NCBI GenBank assembly: GCA_963830545.1
Contig: CAWHMK010000001.1
Location: forward strand, 2,046,001 to 2,110,000
Length of the DNA: 64,000 bases
Direction of reading: 5' to 3'
DNA from: DATGJX01 sp963830545
GTDB lineage: Bacteria > Vulcanimicrobiota > Vulcanimicrobiia > Vulcanimicrobiales > Vulcanimicrobiaceae
The position numbers and the translations under genes were made by a program. Below, one piece after another: positions 46,489 through 54,066 of the stretch (position 1 is its first letter; each line of letters begins with the position of its first letter). Below the pieces are notes generated by a model. It was not told where the DNA came from and ran no database searches. It worked only from the letters and a program-made list of their open reading frames with translations.

Positions 46489-47163
46489 ATGACCAAACGA
46501 CTTACCGCCGCATGCCTCGCCGCTGCGCTGTTATGCGCCTGCAGCGGCGGCGGGCCCGCCTCGCATGCTACGCCTTCGCCCGCGCTGCGCAACCCGATCG
46601 GCTTTCCGCTCTATCCGAACGCGACGCTCATTTCCTCGCGGTCGTTCACGCAAGTCGTGCATGCGGACACGGCCTCGGCGTCGGTATTCGCGCAAGGCAA
46701 CGGCAAATACGCCGGACAGGAAATCATCGCTTCGAGCGCGGCGTCCTTCGGCGCGCTTTCGGACTGGCTCGATCGCTTGAACGCGGCGCCGCCTGCGGGT
46801 TACGCTACGGAAGAGCCTGGGTCGAATCCGCAGCAGCAGGAACAGTCCGCGCGGTACGGACTGAATTATGCGGTTTTCGAGCGCAAGAGCGGCGGTGCGA
46901 CGCACGGCCTGCTCGTCATCGTCATGGATCCCCAGCGGGTGAACCAGCGCTTCGGTACGATCCTCGGCATGATCGGCAAGTACAGAGCGCTTCCGTCCCT
47001 GCTGCGAACGCCCATCGACAACGAAGCGAAAGCGCGATTCGGAATGACGATCACGCAGGCCACGCAGCCGGATAGCCCCGTCGGCGCCGCACTGGATGCT
47101 CTGGGTGAATTGGAACATCACAACAGCCGTGGGATCGTCGTGCTCGATGCGCAAAAAATATAA
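46489..47163 (+). CDS. Uncharacterised lipoprotein
   Basis: A 224-residue protein with a lipoprotein signal (CLAAALLCACSGGG). The mature part starts with a Pro/Ala linker and NPIGFPLYPNATLIS, a pattern seen in small secreted proteins of unknown function. Mixed alpha/beta, no catalytic motif. It overlaps the following gene by 17 nt, suggesting an operon with the barrel-like protein. No function can be assigned. Confidence 0.6.
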   Translation: MTKRLTAACLAAALLCACSGGGPASHATPSPALRNPIGFPLYPNATLISSRSFTQVVHADTASASVFAQGNGKYAGQEIIASSAASFGALSDWLDRLNAAPPAGYATEEPGSNPQQQEQSARYGLNYAVFERKSGGATHGLLVIVMDPQRVNQRFGTILGMIGKYRALPSLLRTPIDNEAKARFGMTITQATQPDSPVGAALDALGELEHHNSRGIVVLDAQKI

Positions 47164-47860
47164 TCTGCTTCCCGTGCTCGCGCTGGCGCTGCTCGGCGCG
47201 TCCGCACCGCCGCACGTGTACGCAGGCGCGCAAGTCATTCTCGCAACGGGAACGCATACCGACGTCGCAGGTAAACAGAGCGGCTTCGCGGGCGGCGCGC
47301 TGCTGCAACTCGGCGTTCGAACGCGGCGTCTGAATTTTCACGCGGAAGGCATTCCACCGGTGTCGCTCCCTCAAGCACCAAGTGCATACTACGGTCAGGC
47401 GACGCCGCAACTCAGTCTACTCAACACCGCGCTCGACGTTTCGCTCGATCGCGATTCGCGATGGTGGATAGGAGCCGGACTGACGGTGATCAATCAGCGC
47501 ACGCCGCTTCCGAATTTGAGCCAGGTCGTCGCCTCTCGTCTCGGGGGCGCGCGGTACGAGATCGCGTTTCGTCGTCAAATCGGCGTTTCGCATTTCATCG
47601 AAGTCGTCGCGGGCGGCGCTCCGCATCTGACGGGATCGGATCATTACACGTACAGCAACGGATCGCCGGAGATCGACAAACCCGAGATCGCCGCCGAAGA
47701 AGACGGTATGTTCGCGTACGGAGTGACGCGCGGACAAACACAATGGCTGGCGGGTTTTCGAATCATCGATTTTTCCGCGCGGTACGCGCTTACCGGTGCT
47801 GCAGCCGACCGGAACAACGGTGCGGGACCGATGCTCGAATGGCGTCAGTACGTTCGCTAA
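47147..47860 (+). CDS. Predicted outer-membrane beta-barrel protein
   Basis: A 237-residue protein: a signal peptide (NLLPVLALALLGASAPPHVYA), then alternating amphipathic strands and a C-terminal aromatic strand (GPMLEWRQYVR), as expected of an 8-10-strand barrel. ATG 47147 is chosen because it provides the signal peptide; it lies inside the end of the lipoprotein gene. No family recognised. Confidence 0.55.
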   Translation: MRKKYNLLPVLALALLGASAPPHVYAGAQVILATGTHTDVAGKQSGFAGGALLQLGVRTRRLNFHAEGIPPVSLPQAPSAYYGQATPQLSLLNTALDVSLDRDSRWWIGAGLTVINQRTPLPNLSQVVASRLGGARYEIAFRRQIGVSHFIEVVAGGAPHLTGSDHYTYSNGSPEIDKPEIAAEEDGMFAYGVTRGQTQWLAGFRIIDFSARYALTGAAADRNNGAGPMLEWRQYVR

Positions 47861-47946
47861 TCCACACCGTATGCACAACTTTCGCGACTTTATCCCCGCT
47901 CCTAACAGGGACTTACACCGCGCCTGCGCTTAAGGTGCGACTCGTT

Positions 47947-48090
47947 ATGAGCGGCATCGTCGTTTTCAACTCGGTGCGTGAAGCGCTGAGCGCTGGATAT
48001 CAAATCTACGGACGTACCGAAGACGGCTACCTGGCGCGCATGCGAACCAGCCAGGGCTGGGCGCTGGCGCTCATCATCATGGCAAAGTAA
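47947..48090 (+). CDS. Small protein, 47 residues
   Basis: A short ORF beginning MSGIVVFNSVREALSAGYQI and ending GWALALIIMAK, with AAGGTG about 9 nt upstream of the ATG. The composition is protein-like (balanced, an amphipathic start, a Trp-containing hydrophobic end). It would sit between a barrel protein and the antisense-end of the alkyltransferase-like gene, with a 14-nt overlap at the 3' ends. No known family named with certainty. Confidence 0.55.
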   Translation: MSGIVVFNSVREALSAGYQIYGRTEDGYLARMRTSQGWALALIIMAK

Positions 48091-48547
48091 TTCCTTCGAA
48101 TGCGAGCAGACGGCGGCGGACCGAATGCGGACCGGCGCCGCGGACGGTGCCGTCGGATCCGACGACGCGGTGAGCGGGCACGAATAAATCCATGGGTGTG
48201 GCGCGCATAGCCGCAGCAGCGCCGCGATGGGCGCGCGGACGGCCGACCAGCCGCGCGAGGTCGGCATACGAAATGAGCTCGCCCGTTTCAAGTCCTGCGA
48301 CGAAGCTCCACACGTCTTTTTGAAACGGGGTTCCTTCGAAATGAAGCGGCAAATCGAAGCGAGTCAGGCGTTTACGGAAATATGCGGCGACCTGCCGCTT
48401 GGCTTCATGCAACAGGGCGCATGCCGGTTTTGTCGAGTTCGCCCTGGCGCGAGACGCAAAACGGGCGGCAAGAATGCGCTCGCCGTCGCCCTCGACGAGT
48501 AGGACAAACCCAAGTGGCGTCGAGAGCGCAATTCGGGCAACCGTCAC
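48077..48547 (-). CDS. Alkyltransferase-like protein (MGMT homologue lacking the active-site Cys)
   Basis: A 156-residue Ogt/MGMT homologue. The C-terminal DNA-binding domain is well conserved (GTPFQKDVWSFVAGLETGELISYADLARLVGRP). At the active site, where DNA repair methyltransferases have PCHRV, this protein reads PAHRV, so direct alkyl transfer is impossible. ATL proteins with this kind of change bind O6-alkylguanine and flag it for nucleotide excision repair; that role is the best guess. GTG 48547 is proposed, since starts further upstream would run through the divergent small gene. Confidence 0.78.
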   Translation of the reverse strand: MTVARIALSTPLGFVLLVEGDGERILAARFASRARANSTKPACALLHEAKRQVAAYFRKRLTRFDLPLHFEGTPFQKDVWSFVAGLETGELISYADLARLVGRPRAHRGAAAAMRATPMDLFVPAHRVVGSDGTVRGAGPHSVRRRLLAFEGITLP

Positions 48548-48552
48548 GCGGG

Positions 48553-48558
48553 TACAAT
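48553..48558 (+). promoter_or_regulatory. -10 box of leaderless small gene
   Basis: TACAAT ends 6 nt before ATG 48565; no ribosome-binding site fits. It lies in the 17-nt gap between divergent start codons of the alkyltransferase-like gene and this gene. Confidence 0.5.
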
Positions 48559-48564
48559 CCGCGC

Positions 48565-48714
48565 ATGGACGCGAAGAAGCCTGTTCGCCCGCAAGACGCC
48601 ACGGAATTGCGCAAAGAAAAAGAAGACGCGCGCGAGGGCGACAAGACACTCGATGATTACGACAAAGAAATGGCCGACTCGTTTCCGGCCAGCGACCCGC
48701 CGGCGCAACCATAA
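48565..48714 (+). CDS. Small acidic protein with FPASDPPA motif, 49 residues
   Basis: A highly charged small protein (MDAKKPVRPQDATELRKEK ... DSFPASDPPAQP). The terminal SFPASDPPA motif recurs in small uncharacterised proteins of many Gram-negative bacteria, which supports it being real. Probably disordered and cytosolic. Its stop codon forms part of the promoter of the SpoIIE gene. Confidence 0.65.
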   Translation: MDAKKPVRPQDATELRKEKEDAREGDKTLDDYDKEMADSFPASDPPAQP

Positions 48715-48715
48715 T
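48710..48715 (+). promoter_or_regulatory. -10 box of leaderless SpoIIE gene
   Basis: CATAAT, overlapping the TAA stop of the small gene, ends 7 nt before ATG 48723. Same arrangement as at 42064-42077. Confidence 0.5.
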
Positions 48716-48722
48716 TCGTCCA

Positions 48723-50046
48723 ATGGCCAAACCCGATCCCCGGAATTTTCCGGCGGTAGATGAGTCGCGCTACCTCCTTTTTCTCGTGCGCGCCGGCGAG
48801 ATTCTCGGGCTTTCGCTTGACTACAACGAAACGCTGCGCAATGTGTGCGCTGCGGCGGTCGAAACCGTTGCGGACATCTGTCTTTTGGATTTAGGTCGCG
48901 GCAAGGAGATTTCGCTGGTCGGCGCCGCTCATCGCGCGCCGGAGATGTCCCGCAGGCTTCGCGGGGCTGGCGAATTTTTGGATCGGCGTGAGGGCTATCC
49001 GCGTCATTCCGTTTTCCAAGTGATCGACTCGGGCGTTCCGCTGCTGTTCTCGCGTATCGACGACGCGGCCATCGAACAGCTGGCGACGAGTCCGGAGCAC
49101 GCGCAGTTCATGCGCGAGTTTGGATACGGTTCGATGATCGTAGTGCCCGTCGTCTCGCACGTTCAGGGAGTACTCGGCGCGCTCACCTTGGTTCGAACCG
49201 ATCCCGACGAGCTGCCGTATGACGAACGCGCGATGCTCTTCGCCGAAGATCTCGGGCGGCGCTGCGGCGTGGCGATTTCCAAGTCGAAACTGTATTCGCA
49301 GTCCGTCGAAGTCGCTTCGCGCCTGCAATTGGCATCGCTGCCGCGGGTACTTCCATCGAAGGCCGGCTTGACGCTCGATGCGTATTACGAACCCGCTCAA
49401 GCCGAGATGCTCATCGGCGGCGACTGGTACGATGCATTCAATCTTCCCGATGGGCGTATTGGCATATCGATTGGCGACGTGACGGGACATGGAGTCGAAG
49501 CCGCCGCATTCATGGGCAGCTTGCGAGACGCGCTTCGCACCGCGCTTTACGGCGAACCCGATTTGCTGCGCGCACTCGACATTGCCGATTATTTGATAGG
49601 CGAGGAGTTCCCCGACGGCCGCTACGCGACGGCGCAACTGAGTATCTTCGACGAAACGAAATACACACTGTACGGGGCATCGGCAGGTCATCCGGGCCCG
49701 CTCATCTGGATGCCGGGCTGCAGCGCGGCGCTCGATCCGTTCAAGGAGAGAGGTCTGCCGCTGGGCGTGCGTCGCTTCGCCCAAGACGGAACGCAAGAAA
49801 CGTGCGCGATCGAGACTCACTCCCGGTTCGGTCGCGGTGTATTTCACCGACGGACTCATGGAGTGGAATCGGAATTACGACGAGGGTGAACGAGCCGTGC
49901 GCGAAGCCCTGACGCGCGAGGACATTCGCAATGCGCCGAATCCCGCGAAGGCGCTTCGGCGCGCAGTCGTTCGCGGTAAGCACCAGGACGACATCGCGCT
50001 GCTCGTCCTGCGCGTCGAAGGACCTGCGCGGCGCGCAACCAATTGA
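48723..50046 (+). CDS. GAF-domain SpoIIE-type PP2C serine phosphatase (frame break)
   Basis: About 440 residues. A GAF-like sensor (about 20-190: ETVADICLLDLGRGKEISLV; FGYGSMIVVPVVSHVQGVLGALTL) and a SpoIIE/RsbU phosphatase domain with metal Asp residues in IGGDWYDAF, IGDVTGHGVEAA and DDIALLVLRV. The first frame derails after CAIE near 49822 and stops at 49889; the ending (LTPGSVAVYFTDGLMEWN ...) lies in the +1 frame to 50046. Removing one A from GAGACTC restores the protein exactly. Likely a partner-switching regulator acting on an anti-sigma antagonist, which is not in the window. Confidence 0.83.
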
Positions 50047-50056
50047 AGCCTCGCGC

Positions 50057-50144
50057 GGAGAGGTGGCAGAGCGGTTTAATGCAGCGGTCTTGAAAACCGC
50101 AGAACGTGATGAACGTTCCGTGGGTTCGAATCCCACCCTCTCCT
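50057..50144 (+). tRNA. tRNA-Ser (UGA)
   Basis: An 88-nt class II tRNA. Acceptor GGAGAGG/CCTCTCC, anticodon stem GCGGT..ACCGC with loop CTTGAAA (anticodon TGA), a long variable arm (AACGTGATGAACGTT), and T arm GTGGG-TTCGAAT-CCCAC. No CCA is encoded. The base after the acceptor stem is T, whereas bacterial tRNA-Ser usually has G at the discriminator position 73. Confidence 0.92.
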
Positions 50145-50203
50145 GGAGATTCCCAGGTCTGGCTCAGCGGCGTTTCCTACGTTTTGGGCACAACGGAGGG
50201 ACT

Positions 50204-50719
50204 ATGCTCAGAGGCGTCATCGCCGGAATCATTCTTACGCTGCTCGCAACGGCAATCACGGGATACGTGATCATTCGAACCGGTATCATGCCGGCCAATG
50301 CCGACGAGCGGCCGCCCCACTTCGAAACGTGGGCTGCGAAAACGTCGCTGCGCGCAACGCTGCAGCGAAGCGCGCCTCGCGTGACCGATCCATTGCCCGC
50401 AACGAACGACAACGTGATCGCCGGCGTGAAACTGTACGCGCAGAATTGCGCCGTCTGCCACGGCGATGCCAGCGCCAAGGCAACGCATGTTGCCGACGGC
50501 TTGTATCAGAAGCCCCCGCAGCTCGCAAGGCACGGGGTCGAAGACGATCCCGACGGCATCACCTACTGGAAGATCGCGCACGGCATTCGCTGGACGGGTA
50601 TGCCCGCGTTCGGTAAAACGCTTTCCCAAAACCAGCTCTGGCAGTTGACGCTCTTTTTAAAAACGATGGATCACCTGCCCCAGGCTGCCCGAAAAACCTG
50701 GCGCGAGGTGAAGGCGTAA
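50204..50719 (+). CDS. Membrane-anchored monohaem cytochrome c
   Basis: A 171-residue protein: N-terminal membrane anchor (VIAGIILTLLATAITGYVII), then a class I cytochrome c domain with the haem site CAVCH and the Met ligand in WTGMPAFG, ending with the typical LWQLTLFLK helix. GGAGGG lies 4 nt before ATG 50204. It faces the periplasm as an electron carrier. The next gene is a DUF2249-Crp regulator, which could respond to respiratory state. Confidence 0.88.
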   Translation: MLRGVIAGIILTLLATAITGYVIIRTGIMPANADERPPHFETWAAKTSLRATLQRSAPRVTDPLPATNDNVIAGVKLYAQNCAVCHGDASAKATHVADGLYQKPPQLARHGVEDDPDGITYWKIAHGIRWTGMPAFGKTLSQNQLWQLTLFLKTMDHLPQAARKTWREVKA

Positions 50720-50741
50720 CGTTTAGCCTTCCCGTTTTGAG

Positions 50742-50756
50742 ACGAACGAAGTTCGT
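50742..50756. promoter_or_regulatory. Inverted repeat upstream of Crp-type regulator
   Basis: A perfect repeat ACGAAC-GAA-GTTCGT lies 71 nt upstream of the DUF2249-Crp start and 22 nt after the cytochrome stop. No T-run follows, so a dimeric regulator site is more likely than a terminator. It does not match the classic FNR or CRP half-site. Confidence 0.35.
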
Positions 50757-50827
50757 AATGGAGAGGGGCCCGCCTGGTTGCTACGCTGAAATGAGAGTGC
50801 GGCTGACAGCGAGAAGGCAGAGCGGTT

Positions 50828-51757
50828 ATGGTGACGCACGAACCACTGGAATTGCGAGGAATGCCAGTCTGGGAGCGCGCATCGACGGTGCTCGGAGAGT
50901 CCGCAGCCCTTGCCGCAGGCGGCACCTTCGAATTCATCAGCGACGTCGATCCGCGCGCCCTCATGGCGCGGCTCGAACAGCTGCGCCCGGCGGAGTTCTC
51001 GTTCGAACACCGGCAAGTCGGTGAAAGCGTATGGCGCATAAAACTCACGCGCCTGCACGTCGATCCGCAGGCTTCCTCGCTGAGCGTCGCGCTGAGGCGC
51101 AGCCCCGTCTTTTCGCGGCTGAGCGAAAACGCGTGCGCAAAGCTCCGCGAAGTGATGACGGAACACTCCGCGCGCAAGAGCCAAGTGATCTGCGCCGAAA
51201 ACGGTGCGTGCACGTCGCTCGGGCTGGTCGTCGAGGGCGCGATGGCGGTTTTCGTCGGCGCCGGCTCGCGCGAACGCCTGCTCTTTCATCTGTTTCCGTT
51301 CGACACGTTCGGTGAATCGGAGTTTTTCGACGGCGGCTTGGCTCTCGGACGAACCGTTGCGCTTTCGAAAGTTGCGCGTTACGCTGCGATTCCGTTCGAC
51401 GTCCTGCGCGGCATCGCCGCGCAAGAACCGGAATTCGTGCTTGCAATCGGTGCCGCCAGCGCACAGCGCAACCGTTCGCTCGCGAGCGAACTGGCGGCAC
51501 AAGTATCGCAGCCGATCATCTCGCGCGTCGCCGCCGCGCTGCTGCCGTATGCCGCGCCCGAGCGCGAACTGCATCCGGCTCTGCCGCCGCTGCCGACGAT
51601 GACGCAGGCGCAGATCGCCGCGGCTGCCGGCACGGTGAAGGAAGTTGCGGCGCGCGCGATCGCCGAGCTGGAACGCGTTCAAGCGTTGCGCCGCGAACGC
51701 GGACACATCCGTTATTTGGATCGCTCGAAGCTCTTGGCGATGATCGAAGAGTCTTAA
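50828..51757 (+). CDS. DUF2249-Crp/Fnr family fusion regulator
   Basis: A 309-residue protein. Residues 5-75 match the DUF2249 pattern (LELRGMPVWERAS ... FEFISDVDPRALMARL ... ESVWRIKL). Residues 85-215 form a cyclic-nucleotide-binding-like beta roll (LRRSPVFSRLSENACAKLR; GLVVEGAMAVFVG). The C-terminus is a winged helix (MTQAQIAAAAGTVKEVAARAI ... RERGHIRYLDRSKLL). DUF2249 usually occurs alone or with hemerythrin/NO-linked proteins. No Cys cluster for an FNR iron-sulfur centre is seen, so the signal is unknown. ATG 50828 or nearby GTG is used. Confidence 0.8.
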   Translation: MVTHEPLELRGMPVWERASTVLGESAALAAGGTFEFISDVDPRALMARLEQLRPAEFSFEHRQVGESVWRIKLTRLHVDPQASSLSVALRRSPVFSRLSENACAKLREVMTEHSARKSQVICAENGACTSLGLVVEGAMAVFVGAGSRERLLFHLFPFDTFGESEFFDGGLALGRTVALSKVARYAAIPFDVLRGIAAQEPEFVLAIGAASAQRNRSLASELAAQVSQPIISRVAAALLPYAAPERELHPALPPLPTMTQAQIAAAAGTVKEVAARAIAELERVQALRRERGHIRYLDRSKLLAMIEES

Positions 51758-51769
51758 AGCGGCAGGCGT

Positions 51770-52453
51770 TTGGCTTTCACGTTTTCACCGCTCATCGGCG
51801 TTGCTGGCGCCGCCGTTCTCGGCGGTGCGATCGGCGTCCAGCGCCAAGCCGCCGCCAAGGCTGCCGGGTTTCGCACACACCTCCTCGTCGCTGCCGCGTC
51901 TGCCGCATTCACGGCCATGGGCGCGCATCTTCATGACACGCGCATTCCTTCGTACGTCGTGGTCGGCATCGGATTTCTCGGTGCCGGCGCAATCGTAAGG
52001 CGCGGCGCGGCTCCGCAAGGTCTGACGACGGCAGCGAGTATTTGGATGTCCGCCGCAATCGGTTTGAATTTGGGCTACGCGAGCAGTTTCGGCCTGTACG
52101 TCGGATTGCTCGCGACTGCATTGACGCTGCTTGCTCTCGGTGTTTCCGATGACAGTTTGATGGGTTGGCTGCGCATACCGCGCAAGCATACCGTGCGCGT
52201 GCTCTGCGTCTCGGCGGAGGCGTCCGGCACCCGAATAGACGAGATTCTGCGCAACGCACATATCGGCGTAGAGCGCAGCGACGTCACGTGCGTGCGAACG
52301 GAAGAAGGCGTCGAAACGGTCGAGATCCTGTACGAAGTCGACGTGCCGCGCGGACGAGCATTGAGCGGCGTGATGCGCGAGATCGGCGCACTCAGCGGCG
52401 TCCGTTCGGCGGAGGCCGTCGAACCGCCGTTCTATCGTGAGATTCCTTCGTAA
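51770..52453 (+). CDS. mgtC: MgtC/SapB family membrane protein
   Basis: A 227-residue protein with four to five TM helices and the MgtC pattern (AAVLGGAIGVQRQAAAKAAGFRTHLLVAA; VGIGFLGAGAI; GLTTAASIWMSAAIGL), then a C-terminal ACT-like cytoplasmic domain. MgtC proteins are linked to growth at low Mg2+ and ATP-synthase control in other bacteria. TTG 51770 is the apparent start, with GGCAGG upstream; an initiation codon of this type is uncommon here. No M-box precedes it. Confidence 0.8.
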   Translation: MAFTFSPLIGVAGAAVLGGAIGVQRQAAAKAAGFRTHLLVAAASAAFTAMGAHLHDTRIPSYVVVGIGFLGAGAIVRRGAAPQGLTTAASIWMSAAIGLNLGYASSFGLYVGLLATALTLLALGVSDDSLMGWLRIPRKHTVRVLCVSAEASGTRIDEILRNAHIGVERSDVTCVRTEEGVETVEILYEVDVPRGRALSGVMREIGALSGVRSAEAVEPPFYREIPS

Positions 52454-52793
52454 CTGGCTGCGCGTCGATCGCCCGCCGGGCGTTGCGCCGTCCGCCGCGC
52501 AGACGATTGAGTTGCAACAGCCGTATGCGCAGGCGTTCGAAGGCTGCGTGCGCGGCGTGGAGGACGTTCTGGGCGGCTCGGTTCGTGAATCCGATACGCA
52601 GAGCGGACGCATAGAGGCAACGTTCGGCCTCATCGACTCCGAACGGCTGAGCTGCACGCTGCTGGCGCTCGATCCGAATCGCACGCGCATCAGTATCGAG
52701 AGCCGGCGCGGCGCATCCGCAGAACCCGCGAAACCCTCGCAGTACGTTCGCGCACTCGCCGAATTTCTCCAAACCGGCGCTAGGAACGGATGA
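52437..52793 (+). CDS. Hypothetical protein, 118 residues
   Basis: A soluble protein of mixed alpha/beta type with no recognised motif, starting with a GTG inside the end of mgtC (17-nt overlap). The pattern SGRIEATFGLIDSERLSCTLLAL ... RISIESRRG suggests a small beta-sheet domain. The 3' end overlaps serS by 14 nt on the opposite strand. Function unknown. Confidence 0.5.
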   Translation: MRFLRNWLRVDRPPGVAPSAAQTIELQQPYAQAFEGCVRGVEDVLGGSVRESDTQSGRIEATFGLIDSERLSCTLLALDPNRTRISIESRRGASAEPAKPSQYVRALAEFLQTGARNG

Positions 52794-54066
52794 CGCTGCA
52801 GTCCATATACGGTTGCAAGACGGTCGGAATGCGAATGGATCCGTCCGCCTGCTGATAATTTTCCATCACCGCGAGCAGCGTTCGACCGAGCGCCAATCCG
52901 GAACCGTTGAGCGTGTGCACCAGTTCGGGCTTGCTCTTGGCGTCGCGACGGAAACGTATCGCGCAGCGCCGCGCTTGAAAATCGGTGCAGTTGGAGCACG
53001 AACTGATCTCGCGGTATGTCTTGGCGCTGGGCAGCCACACTTCGAGATCGTACGTCTTCGCCGCGTTGAAACCGACGTCGGCGGAACATAAGACGACGAC
53101 CCGGTACGGCAGTTCGAGCGCGGCCAGCAGCGATTCGGCATGACGCGTCAGCTCCTCGAGCGCATCGAAGGAATGTTCGGGCGCGCTGAGCCACACCAGT
53201 TCGACCTTTTCGAATTGGTGCTGCCGGATGAGCCCGCGCGTATCTTTTCCCGCCGCACCCGCTTCTTTGCGAAAGCACGGCGTGTACGCGGCGTACCGTA
53301 CCGGCAACTGCGAGGCGCCCAGAATTTCATCGCCGTGCAGCGCGGTGAGCGGCACTTCCGCCGTGGGAATCAAGAACAAATCCGCGTCCGGATCCGAGAA
53401 CATCGCGTCGGCGAATTTCGTGAGCTGTCCGGTGTTCCACATGGTTTGCCGCGACACCAAGACCGGAGGCGCGATCTCCGTATATCCGTTGCGATGCGCG
53501 CTATCCAAAAAGAACTGCACCAGCGCGCGCGAGAGCCGCGCACCTTCGCCGCGCAGCACGGAGAACCGGCTTCCGGATAGTTTCGCGGCGCGTTCGAAAT
53601 CGAGGATGTCCAAACGCTCGCCCAATTCCCAGTGCGCGAGCGGTTCGAAACCGAGCGCGGGCGGCGATCCGCTCGCGCGCACGACCACGTTACCGCTCTC
53701 GTCTTTGCCGAAGGGTACGGAGTCGTCGAGTACGTTGGGCGATTGCGTGAGCAGCTCGTGCAGAGGCGAAGCCGGATTTTCGATGCCGAGCGCATGCGCG
53801 CGCGTTTGCGCCGCATCGATGCTTTGCGAGAGTTCGTCGATCCGCGGGCGCAATTCACGCGCGGCAGCCGCCTTGTCGGCGGCCTTGCCGATCTGCGCCG
53901 ACAAACGATTCTTTTCGGCTTTCGCCGTTTCGACCGCGGTGAGCGCAGAGCGGTACTCCGCGTCCAGGCGCAGAATCTCGTCGACGAACGAAGCATCTTG
54001 CCCGCGGCGCTGTGCCGAGCGTCGAACGCAATCGGGGTCGCGACGAATCAAAGCAATGTCTAGCAT
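52780..54066 (-). CDS. serS: Seryl-tRNA synthetase
   Basis: A 428-residue class II aminoacyl-tRNA synthetase. It has the N-terminal coiled-coil arm (about 25-105), motif 2 (YTPCFRKEAGAAGKDTRGLIRQHQFEKVELV) and motif 3 (LVHTLNGSGLALGRTLLAVMENYQ). ATG 54066 (MLDIALIRRDP) matches the usual N-terminus. The ATG overlaps, on the opposite strand, the ATG of moeA (shared CATG), so each gene's promoter must lie inside the other's coding region or the 5' UTR is absent. Confidence 0.95.
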   Translation of the reverse strand: MLDIALIRRDPDCVRRSAQRRGQDASFVDEILRLDAEYRSALTAVETAKAEKNRLSAQIGKAADKAAAARELRPRIDELSQSIDAAQTRAHALGIENPASPLHELLTQSPNVLDDSVPFGKDESGNVVVRASGSPPALGFEPLAHWELGERLDILDFERAAKLSGSRFSVLRGEGARLSRALVQFFLDSAHRNGYTEIAPPVLVSRQTMWNTGQLTKFADAMFSDPDADLFLIPTAEVPLTALHGDEILGASQLPVRYAAYTPCFRKEAGAAGKDTRGLIRQHQFEKVELVWLSAPEHSFDALEELTRHAESLLAALELPYRVVVLCSADVGFNAAKTYDLEVWLPSAKTYREISSCSNCTDFQARRCAIRFRRDAKSKPELVHTLNGSGLALGRTLLAVMENYQQADGSIRIPTVLQPYMDCSVIRS

